Positions 1-5,416 of a stretch of DNA of 10,615 nt are shown here, in pieces. A program made the position numbers and the translations under genes. The notes under the pieces were generated by a model that saw nothing but the letters and a program-made list of their open reading frames with translations, did no database searches and had not been told where the DNA came from. Source of the stretch: a bacterium (GTDB lineage: Bacteria > UBP15 > UBA6099 > JAJRTR01); NCBI GenBank assembly GCA_024278215.1, contig JAJRTR010000063.1, positions 1 through 10,615 of the forward strand, given 5' to 3'. The stretch's first letter is position 1, and each line of letters opens with the position of its first letter.

Positions 1-604
1 CGCCGTCCACACCGATTATCACGGGGTTCTGCTCGCGGATATATTGCTGCACTGCGAGCAGGTCCTGCCTGTAGTCCTGGCCGCGCACGACAACGAGCAC
101 CTGCCTGCCCCTGAAGTCGAGTTTCAGCGAGCCTATTTCGAGATTGCTGTAAAGCAAACTCTTTTCTTTTTTTAAATAATTTAATGTATTATTAGCGAAT
201 TTTTCAATCTCGTCCTCGAGTCGTTCCTTCGCCCTCTGATTGCGCACGTTGAGAAGGGGTTGAGTGAGGACCGTGCCGGAAGCGACCTGCTCGCGCCCGA
301 CGAAAATCGCGCCGTCCCGGATAGTTATCCTGTCGCCCTCGGAGACGTACTCGAGCAGGTTGTCGCCCACCTCGTCGATGAGAGGGATATTCGCGTCGAT
401 GAGTAGATATGGGCCGCGGTTGACGTATTTTTCCGAGATCGAGCGGTGGCAGTTGATCACGGCGGCGGGTTTGCACATAACCAGATTTTCCGCAGCCACC
501 ATGTCGAGGTCTTCATGGAGAATGACGGCGATGTCACCAGGTTGAAGTCGTGTTACGAGATTTTTTGTGCGCCTGTCGATGCGGGCGGTTCCGGAAATGA
601 TCAT
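1..604 (-). CDS. steA: SteA-like protein (cytokinetic ring / thiamin-pyrophosphokinase-fold family), 3' part missing
   Basis: The reading frame runs leftwards from ATG at 604 and leaves the window still open after 201 residues. It begins with a short segment followed by the family-typical start RIDRRTKNLVTRLQPGDIAV (residues 8-27). A central segment with IPLIDEVG follows, then a charged, probably helical stretch (about 130-155) and the segment VLVVVRGQDY (169-178). The visible part ends at IIGVDG, where SteA proteins enter a thiamin-pyrophosphokinase-like nucleotide-binding fold, so roughly half of a usual protein is off the left edge. SteA is known from actinobacteria as a cell-division-associated protein acting in septation and daughter-cell separation. 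The function outside that group is inferred. The start codon overlaps the recN stop by four bases (ATGA), indicating translational coupling, and nadK-recN-steA is a known gene order. Recognition is from memory of the family, without a database search. Confidence 0.8.
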   Translation of the reverse strand, partial: MIISGTARIDRRTKNLVTRLQPGDIAVILHEDLDMVAAENLVMCKPAAVINCHRSISEKYVNRGPYLLIDANIPLIDEVGDNLLEYVSEGDRITIRDGAIFVGREQVASGTVLTQPLLNVRNQRAKERLEDEIEKFANNTLNYLKKEKSLLYSNLEIGSLKLDFRGRQVLVVVRGQDYRQDLLAVQQYIREQNPVIIGVDG

Positions 605-2322
605 GCACCGCTCACCACCCGTCCCGCCTCTTTCAGCAGTTCCTTCGCCATGCTGATGGTGGCGTTTTTCTCGCCGGCGTCGCCGAGCATGCGGGACAGT
701 TCGCCGAGCTGGTCGTCACCCGCGACGGCGGAAGAGTGGATCACGGTCCTGCCGCTCTGTTTCTTTTTGAATACAGTCAGATGCGAATCGCCGAAAGCGG
801 CTATCTGCGGCAGGTGCGTTATGGCGATCACCTGCCTGTGGCGACCGAGCGCGGCCATCTTGCCGCCAACATGCCAGGCGGTAACTCCGCCGACACCCGA
901 GTCGATCTCGTCGAATATCAGGACCGGCACCGGGTCGTGCCCGCTGAGGATCGACTTGAAAGCGAGCATGACGCGCGACATCTCCCCGCCACTCGCTACT
1001 TCAGCGATAGGATGCAGCGCCTCGCCCGGGTTCGCCGATATGAGGAACTCGAGAGATTCAGCGCCGCGCGGACCGGTGCCCCCGTTTTTGCCGCCGGCGG
1101 GGTTAAACTTGACTTTGAATTCCGCACCGTCCATAGCGAGTTCGGCCAGTTCGGATTTCATTTGTTTTTCGAGCTTTGCGCAAACTGCCTTGCGCCCTTT
1201 TGTCAACTGCTCCGCCAGACCTTTCAGCACAGTTTTCTTTTCCTTTATTTTGTCGTCCAGTTCGCCGGCGGACTGATCAGTATTTTCGATTTCCTCGACA
1301 CGCGCTTTCGCTTCGCCGCAGAACTCGAGCAGCCTGGCGACAGAGTCGCACCTGTTCTTTTTCATGAGCGACTTTATCTCCAGAAGCCGGTCCTGGAGGT
1401 CACTGAGCCTGCCGGGGTCGGGCTGGAGTTCCGAGGCGGCGGACCTCAGCTCGCGCGCGGCTTCCTCGAGCATTGCCTCCGACTCGACTATCGCCGATAT
1501 CGCCCTCATGATCCGCTCCTCGAGTTCCTCGACATCCCGCAGCTTTTCCGACGCTTCGGCCAGCCTGTTCAGCGCGGACGTGTCGGACCCCGTGAGAGCG
1601 ACTTTATGCCAGGCTTCGGAAGCCGACTCGCTGATCTCGGCGGCGTTCTCGAGCAGCTTCACTTCCTCTTCGAGTTCATAGTATTCCTGCTCGCTTTCGA
1701 CCGAATCTTCTATCTCTTTTATCCTGAAAAGCAGGAGGTCTTTTTCTTCTTCCCTGCGCTGCATACCCTCGTTTATCTCGAGGCGGCGCGTGCGGAGTTC
1801 CTCGAGTTCCTTATATCTTTCAGCGAATAAGGTAACGTTTTTTTTATGTTTTTCCGTACCCAGCAGGTCCACGAATTCCGTGTGGTCTTTGCGGCGCAGG
1901 AGCGCCTGGTGCCGGTACTGGCCGTGAAGGTCCGCGAGTGCATGGCCGACCTCGCGCAGGAGCGCGGCGGTGACGACGCGGGAGTTTATGCGCGCGGTCG
2001 AGCGGCCCGAGGCGGATATCTCGCGCGTTATCGTAAGCGTCTCATCCTCTTCGAGCGCGATGCCCGCGGCGGCGAGATTTTCGCATATAGCGGCGGGCGG
2101 CTGCCACTCGAACACACCCTCGAGCACTGCCCTGTCCGCGCCTTCGCGCACAAAAGTCGCCGACGCTTTCCTGCCCAGCAGTATACTCACGGCGTTTACG
2201 ATCACGGATTTGCCGGAGCCGGTTTCGCCGGTGATGACATTGAGCCCGCCTCCGAACCTGATCGAGAGGTCCTCGGCGAGTGCGAAATTCTGTACGTGGA
2301 ATTCGAGAAGCATATCAGGCAT
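601..2322 (-). CDS. recN: DNA repair protein RecN
   Basis: This is an SMC-like ATPase that acts early in double-strand break repair. The chosen start, ATG at 2322, gives 573 residues, close to the usual RecN length of about 550-570. It overlaps the nadK stop by one base (TGATG), which suggests coupled translation. An alternative ATG at 2313 (MLLEFHVQNFAL) matches the usual RecN N-terminus equally well. Upstream in-frame starts lie inside nadK and are unlikely. The N-terminal ATPase half has the Walker A motif GETGSGKS (32-39). A long heptad-rich, Glu/Leu/Lys-rich coiled-coil region spans roughly 150-370. The C-terminal half has the ABC signature ASGGEMS (443-449), Walker B VLIFDEID with the catalytic D471-E472 pair, and the downstream ITHLPQIA switch segment. 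All ATPase motifs look intact, so the protein should be functional. It sits between nadK and steA in one leftward operon. Confidence 0.96.
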   Translation of the reverse strand: MPDMLLEFHVQNFALAEDLSIRFGGGLNVITGETGSGKSVIVNAVSILLGRKASATFVREGADRAVLEGVFEWQPPAAICENLAAAGIALEEDETLTITREISASGRSTARINSRVVTAALLREVGHALADLHGQYRHQALLRRKDHTEFVDLLGTEKHKKNVTLFAERYKELEELRTRRLEINEGMQRREEEKDLLLFRIKEIEDSVESEQEYYELEEEVKLLENAAEISESASEAWHKVALTGSDTSALNRLAEASEKLRDVEELEERIMRAISAIVESEAMLEEAARELRSAASELQPDPGRLSDLQDRLLEIKSLMKKNRCDSVARLLEFCGEAKARVEEIENTDQSAGELDDKIKEKKTVLKGLAEQLTKGRKAVCAKLEKQMKSELAELAMDGAEFKVKFNPAGGKNGGTGPRGAESLEFLISANPGEALHPIAEVASGGEMSRVMLAFKSILSGHDPVPVLIFDEIDSGVGGVTAWHVGGKMAALGRHRQVIAITHLPQIAAFGDSHLTVFKKKQSGRTVIHSSAVAGDDQLGELSRMLGDAGEKNATISMAKELLKEAGRVVSGA

Positions 2323-3152
2323 CACCGCAGATGGAATTTTTCTCTGACTGTTTCGAAGAAATGTGACGGGCGTATCCTGATGTAACGCACAGAATGCGCG
2401 AAACGGCGTATGACAACCCTGCATTCGGGTGCCAGCGCGTATTCTTCCTGGCCGTCGACTGTCATTATAAGGTCTTCGCGTTCGGGCGGCAGTTCGATCA
2501 GGATTTCATCCGCGCCGTTGGTGACGAGCGACCTCGAGAACAGTGTGTGCGGACAGATGGGACTGATCAGTATTATGTCCAGAGTCGGAGAAACGATCGG
2601 ACCGCCCGCGGAAAGCGAATAGGCGGTCGAGCCTGTCGCGCTCGATACAATTATCCCGTCGCCCAATATCTCGTTATAATATTCATTGTTGACATAGACC
2701 ATGAGGCGAAGCATGCGGCTGGATTTTTTCGTCACGACAATATCGTTGACGGCGGTGCATAATCCACCGATGTCGTTTCCGTCGCAGTCGCGTATTTCGC
2801 CCCTCAGCATCGTGCGTTCCTCGATCTGATAGTCGCCCTTGAGGATGGAGTTGAGGGCCATCTTGCAGTCGCGGAACTTTATTTCCGACAGGAAACCCAG
2901 TCCGCCGAAGTCGATGCCGATGATGGGAATCCGCATCTTTGCCGCCGTGCGCGCGCCGCCGATAAGGGTGCCGTCGCCACCCATAACGATCAGGAAATCC
3001 ATTTCATCCGGCAGCTCGTTTGTCGTGTGTTCAAGGACTATCGTGCGTATCCCGTGCTCTTCGAGCCAGGCGGTGATTTCTTCCACCTGCGATTTCGACA
3101 CTTTCGCCGAATTATGTCTTATGCCCGCGCATTTCACTTTTTTCACCATCAT
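2322..3152 (-). CDS. nadK: NAD kinase
   Basis: This enzyme phosphorylates NAD to NADP using ATP or polyphosphate in the cytoplasm. The 276-residue product has the family hallmarks in order: GGDGT (58-62), the G-x-D-x-G-x-LGFLSE segment (about 79-90), the AVNDIVV motif (134-140), GDG (164-166) and TGSTAYSLSAGG (from 173). Two small departures are visible: ND replaces the more common NE of the N-E/D motif, and GIDFGG replaces GIN-x-G. Both are conservative. Two adjacent ATG codons (3152 and 3149) can start the gene. There is no clear Shine-Dalgarno sequence, and the only -10-like element on this strand (TATTCT, 3163-3158) would place the transcript start almost at the ATG, so leaderless initiation is possible. 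It is the first gene of the nadK-recN-steA operon and is divergent from the GH31 gene. Confidence 0.96.
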   Translation of the reverse strand: MMVKKVKCAGIRHNSAKVSKSQVEEITAWLEEHGIRTIVLEHTTNELPDEMDFLIVMGGDGTLIGGARTAAKMRIPIIGIDFGGLGFLSEIKFRDCKMALNSILKGDYQIEERTMLRGEIRDCDGNDIGGLCTAVNDIVVTKKSSRMLRLMVYVNNEYYNEILGDGIIVSSATGSTAYSLSAGGPIVSPTLDIILISPICPHTLFSRSLVTNGADEILIELPPEREDLIMTVDGQEEYALAPECRVVIRRFAHSVRYIRIRPSHFFETVREKFHLR

Positions 3153-3162
3153 ATATTAGAAT
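3133..3162 (+). promoter_or_regulatory. Candidate sigma-70 promoter for the GH31 gene
   Basis: TTCACT at 3133-3138 (4 of 6 matches to TTGACA) is followed, after an 18-base spacer, by TAGAAT at 3157-3162 (5 of 6 matches to TATAAT). This predicts a transcript start near 3169 and a leader of about 90 bases. The element overlaps the first codons of the divergent nadK, which is common for compact divergent promoters. The assignment rests on sequence match only. Confidence 0.45.
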
Positions 3163-3171
3163 ATCAGTTCA

Positions 3172-3234
3172 GGAATAGTTTAGCACAAAGCAAGCGGACT
3201 GGGGAAGTGCGGCGCAACCTGCGCCGGAATAGTT
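3172..3234. repeat. 9-base direct repeats flanking a perfect hairpin in the nadK/GH31 divergent gap
   Basis: GGAATAGTT occurs at 3172-3180 and again at 3226-3234, 54 bases apart. Between the copies, touching the second, is a perfect 7-bp hairpin with the triloop ACC: CGGCGCA at 3210-3216 pairs with TGCGCCG at 3220-3226. In the predicted GH31 transcript it lies in the 5' leader, about 35 bases before the start codon. It is not followed by a T-run, so it is not a classical terminator. It may be an operator or a leader structure; no role is demonstrated. Confidence 0.4.
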
Positions 3235-3260
3235 CGTATATGATTTCGGAGATGTTGAAG

Positions 3261-4988
3261 ATGTTGAAAAAAATAATTCCGGTATTTGTGATCGCGGCGA
3301 TAGTGACGACTGTTATTTACGCCGGCGCCGAGAACACGCAATACGGGCCGCCCCACCGGCGAGTCGAGAAAAGCAACAGACCTCCGATCTCGCCCGCGTG
3401 GGTTTTCGACCACTGGGTTTGGGAAGACGACGTGAACACGCAGGAAGCCGTGTGGGAACTTGTCGACGGCTACGAGTCGCGCGGCATACCGGTGGGCGCG
3501 GTGGTCATCGACAGCCCCTGGGCGACGGAATACAACAACTTCATCTTCAACAGGGAACAGTACCCGAACCCGCAGGAGATGATCGACAAACTGCACGAAC
3601 GCGGCATAAAAGTGATCCTGTGGCTCACCAGCGTTTTGAATTCCGAGGGTACGGCCGAACAATACGCGCCGACGACATATAACATACATAAAGAAGCACT
3701 GGAAAAGGGTTATATGTGTAATAACGGCAAGCCGACCAAATGGTGGAAAGGGCGTGGCGGATTTGTCGATTACACGAACCCCGAGGCGCTCGCGTGGTGG
3801 CACAACCTGCAGGACCGCGTCATCGACATGGGCATCGACGGCTGGAAGGTGGACGGCGTCGCCACGCTCTTCCCGAACGGTGCGCCCTGTGCGGCAGGTC
3901 CGGTGACGACACGCGAAATGATGGACTACTATTATATGGACATGCAGGAATATATCACGAGCAGGAACCCGCGGGCGGTCGCCTGGAGCCGCGCCGTAGA
4001 CCTCAAACTGGTGCATCCGCGCGGTTTCGCGCCCATCAGCCATTCGCCCGTCAACTGGACAGGCGACGAGCGCCACAACTGGGGTGACGACGGCTTCGCC
4101 GAAGCGCTCAACGATGTGTTCGACTCGGCGCGTCTCGGCTACACTGTCATCGGCACTGACATCGCGGGGTACAACGGCGACGAAAAAATCACCAGACAGC
4201 TGCTGCTCAGATGGGCCCAGTTCGGCGCGCTCAACCCGCTCATGGAAAACGGCGGCCACGGCGCGCACCAGCCCTGGCTCCACGACGACGAAACGGTCAA
4301 CATCTATCGTAAATTCACCCGGCTGCATCTCGAACTGAAACCCTACCTGTATTCTATGATGATCAAAGGCCACTACAAAAAAGGCCCGATCATGCACATC
4401 GTCGGCGGCAAACGGCAATACCTGCTGGGCGACAATCTTTTCGTCGCGGTGATGTACACACCCGAAAACAGCAGGGAAATCGTGTTCCCCTCGGGAGTCT
4501 GGCACGACTACTGGAACCCGGCGGAGATATACAGGGAGGGCCAGGTGACAGACTACAAATGCCCGCTCGACAAATACCCGCTGTTCGCGCGTCGCGGCTC
4601 GATCATCCCGCTTCGCGTTGTGGACAGCGAACTGGGCCACGGCGACGAATCGTTCGCAGAAAGCATAACGCTGGATATCTATCCGGGCGGCAACGCGAAA
4701 TTCATCCTGTGCCAGGAAGGTGCCGACAGGACGACAATCAACCTGACGATGGACAACGACAGGGAATTCACCGTCTACGCGAAGAATCCCGCGGCATCTA
4801 TCATGCTGCGGGCGCTCAGCTTCGAGAAACCCGCAATGATACTGGCCGGGGGCCGCGCGCTCGACGAAACCGCTTCGCTCGACGGACTCGGCGCAAAGCC
4901 CGGCAACTGGTATTACGACCCGGACGATAATCGAGTGTACATCAACCCGGGCACGAACAATAATCTGGACGTTTCCGTCAAGTATTGA
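3261..4988 (+). CDS. Secreted glycoside hydrolase family 31 (alpha-glucosidase / alpha-xylosidase type)
   Basis: The predicted product is an exported retaining alpha-glycosidase with a GH31 (beta/alpha)8 barrel. The start at 3261 is preferred because GGAG at 3248-3251 sits 9 bases upstream and the protein then opens with a compact signal peptide (MLKK, a hydrophobic core, cleavage after AGA at residue 23). An in-frame ATG at 3240 would add 7 residues. The mature protein goes almost directly into the barrel at WVFDHWVWED and lacks most of the N-terminal beta-sandwich found in typical GH31 enzymes. Conserved sites are GWKVDG with the presumed nucleophile D198, WTGDE with the presumed acid/base D269, GTDIAGY (298-304) and NPLMENGGHGAHQPW. 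A proximal beta domain follows (LFARRGSIIPLR), then a C-terminal beta-sandwich. Length is 575 residues, shorter than most GH31. Substrate specificity cannot be read from the sequence. It is divergent from nadK and followed by a 428-base regulatory gap without an evident terminator. Confidence 0.88.
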   Translation: MLKKIIPVFVIAAIVTTVIYAGAENTQYGPPHRRVEKSNRPPISPAWVFDHWVWEDDVNTQEAVWELVDGYESRGIPVGAVVIDSPWATEYNNFIFNREQYPNPQEMIDKLHERGIKVILWLTSVLNSEGTAEQYAPTTYNIHKEALEKGYMCNNGKPTKWWKGRGGFVDYTNPEALAWWHNLQDRVIDMGIDGWKVDGVATLFPNGAPCAAGPVTTREMMDYYYMDMQEYITSRNPRAVAWSRAVDLKLVHPRGFAPISHSPVNWTGDERHNWGDDGFAEALNDVFDSARLGYTVIGTDIAGYNGDEKITRQLLLRWAQFGALNPLMENGGHGAHQPWLHDDETVNIYRKFTRLHLELKPYLYSMMIKGHYKKGPIMHIVGGKRQYLLGDNLFVAVMYTPENSREIVFPSGVWHDYWNPAEIYREGQVTDYKCPLDKYPLFARRGSIIPLRVVDSELGHGDESFAESITLDIYPGGNAKFILCQEGADRTTINLTMDNDREFTVYAKNPAASIMLRALSFEKPAMILAGGRALDETASLDGLGAKPGNWYYDPDDNRVYINPGTNNNLDVSVKY

Positions 4989-5010
4989 AATAGCTCAAAA
5001 AGACAGAATA

Positions 5011-5046
5011 TGAGGCAAAAATGCCTCAAACGTGAGGCAAAAATGC
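5011..5046. promoter_or_regulatory. Palindrome plus repeated half-site, candidate enhancer site for a sigma-54 activator
   Basis: A perfect inverted repeat, TGAGGCA at 5011-5017 and TGCCTCA at 5022-5028 around AAAA, is followed by a second direct copy of its left half: TGAGGCAAAAATGC at 5011-5024 recurs at 5033-5046, an offset of 22 bases, about two helical turns. The sites lie roughly 120-155 bases upstream of the predicted sigma-54 transcript start, the usual distance for enhancer-binding activators. The hairpin begins 22 bases after the GH31 stop but has no T-run, so terminator function is less likely. The activator is not encoded in the window. Confidence 0.5.
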
Positions 5047-5140
5047 ACCATGCAAAGAGAAAAAATCGACTATTACTGCTCAATATCGGCAAATATTGTG
5101 TAAAATAGTTGAAAAATGCGGTTTTTAACCATAAAATAAT

Positions 5141-5156
5141 TGGCACGGATTTTGCA
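5141..5156 (+). promoter_or_regulatory. Sigma-54 (RpoN) -24/-12 promoter
   Basis: TGGCACG at 5141-5147, four bases, then TTGCA at 5152-5156 matches the full sigma-54 consensus (TGGCACG-N4-TTGCW). The invariant GG (5142-5143) and GC (5154-5155) are separated by exactly 10 bases. The predicted transcript start is about 5166-5167, which leaves a leader of about 250 bases before the ATG at 5417. Sigma-54 promoters need an ATP-dependent activator, so the large secreted protein downstream is probably expressed conditionally. Confidence 0.88.
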
Positions 5157-5170
5157 AAGAGATATTCAGT

Positions 5171-5346
5171 TGAGCCAGTTGTAAAATTATGTTCGAAGCG
5201 AGGTCGCGCGAAATTGGTCGGAAGCAAGGCGGAGGTGCAAAATCCCCGCAGGCGTACTTGTAGAGTAAGGATGATTTTGTGCCGACAACGCAGCTGTTGA
5301 CAGTTGCAGCCGGCCGTAGCCGAATCAGAATTTTGCAATTGGCTCA
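5171..5346 (+). ncRNA. Candidate structured leader RNA (unassigned; riboswitch-like or cis-regulatory)
   Basis: The RNA from the sigma-54 promoter would start about 4 bases before this element. Its ends form an 18-bp helix: 5171-5188 pairs with 5329-5346, with 16 Watson-Crick pairs, 2 G-U pairs and no bulge. Inside, 5234-5244 (GGTGCAAAATC) pairs over 11 positions with 5273-5283 (GATTTTGTGCC, 2 wobbles), and its loop can hold a small hairpin, TACTT/GAGTA, at 5255-5259 and 5263-5267. Next come a 7-bp hairpin (5290-5296 with 5301-5307, loop TTGA) and a 4-bp GC hairpin (5311-5314 with 5319-5322, loop CGTA). A weaker hairpin is possible at 5192-5212. The layout is a closing helix with a multibranch interior, as in many cis-regulatory RNAs. 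I could not match it to a known class. The alternative is a short MITE with 18-bp terminal inverted repeats, but no convincing target duplication is visible. Confidence 0.55.
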
Positions 5347-5380
5347 GTGTAAGGCTCCAGGAGCCTGTGCGGAAATTGCA
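5334..5380 (+). promoter_or_regulatory. Alternative hairpin overlapping the 3' strand of the leader helix
   Basis: TGCAATT at 5334-5340 can pair with AATTGCA at 5374-5380, enclosing a perfect inner hairpin in which AGGCTC (5352-5357) and GAGCCT (5361-5366) flank the loop CAG. The outer stem uses bases that the 18-bp leader helix also needs, so the two pairings exclude each other. GGCTC occurs twice (5341-5345, 5353-5357) and its complement GAGCC twice (5172-5176, 5361-5365), allowing strand exchange. The hairpin has no T-run and ends 22 bases before the Shine-Dalgarno sequence, so control of translation or RNA stability is more plausible than termination. Confidence 0.4.
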
Positions 5381-5401
5381 TAAATACAACTCACAATATA
5401 A

Positions 5402-5407
5402 GGGAGG
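5402..5407 (+). promoter_or_regulatory. Strong ribosome binding site for the FN3/dockerin protein
   Basis: GGGAGG lies 9 bases before the ATG at 5417, within a purine-rich stretch. It is a near-consensus Shine-Dalgarno sequence and fixes the start codon. It is much stronger than the sites of the neighbouring nadK and GH31 genes. Confidence 0.85.
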
Positions 5408-5416
5408 AAAAGGAAG

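Noticed and set aside
736-1830. Long plus-strand open frame opposite recN
   Set aside because: The minus strand encodes a complete RecN with intact ATPase motifs. The plus-strand product has no family features and no ribosome binding site.
2323-2424. Extended N-terminus of RecN from ATG 2424
   Set aside because: It would lie entirely within nadK and add 34 residues that do not resemble RecN. The starts at 2322 or 2313 match the family.
3027-3239. Extended N-terminus of GH31 from ATG 3027
   Set aside because: The extra residues lie opposite nadK and before the predicted promoter, and would bury the signal peptide. The start at 3261 has a suitably spaced GGAG.
3180-4640. Long minus-strand open frame opposite the GH31 gene
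   Set aside because: It is a shadow of the GC-rich codons of the plus-strand gene. The translation is rich in Arg, His and Val with no recognisable domain, while the plus strand has a signal peptide and GH31 motifs.
5011-5028. Hairpin after GH31 as a Rho-independent terminator
   Set aside because: The 7-bp stem is followed by AAACG rather than a T-run, and its half-site is repeated downstream, which fits a protein-binding site better.
5011-5046. CRISPR-like direct repeats
   Set aside because: There are only two copies of 14 bases with an 8-base gap, with no array and no cas genes.
5189-5263. Small 24-codon reading frame inside the leader
   Set aside because: There is no Shine-Dalgarno sequence, and it lies across predicted RNA helices. 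A leader peptide cannot be excluded but is not supported.
5217-5272. Partial resemblance to a cobalamin riboswitch core (GGTG-x-AAAA-TCC followed by a CGTACTTGTAGA segment)
   Set aside because: The canonical B12 box and the long peripheral pairing are not recognisable downstream, and the GGTGCAAAATC segment is better explained by its 11-bp pairing with 5273-5283. A covariance-model search would settle it.
5109-5300. 63-residue plus-strand frame across the sigma-54 promoter
   Set aside because: It begins upstream of the predicted transcript start, has no ribosome binding site, and its product resembles no protein I know.
5171-5346. Leader element as a simple MITE with 18-bp terminal inverted repeats
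   Set aside because: No convincing target-site duplication flanks it (only a shared GT), it has additional internal helices, and it starts exactly where the sigma-54 transcript should begin. It remains the main alternative and a genome copy-number check would decide.
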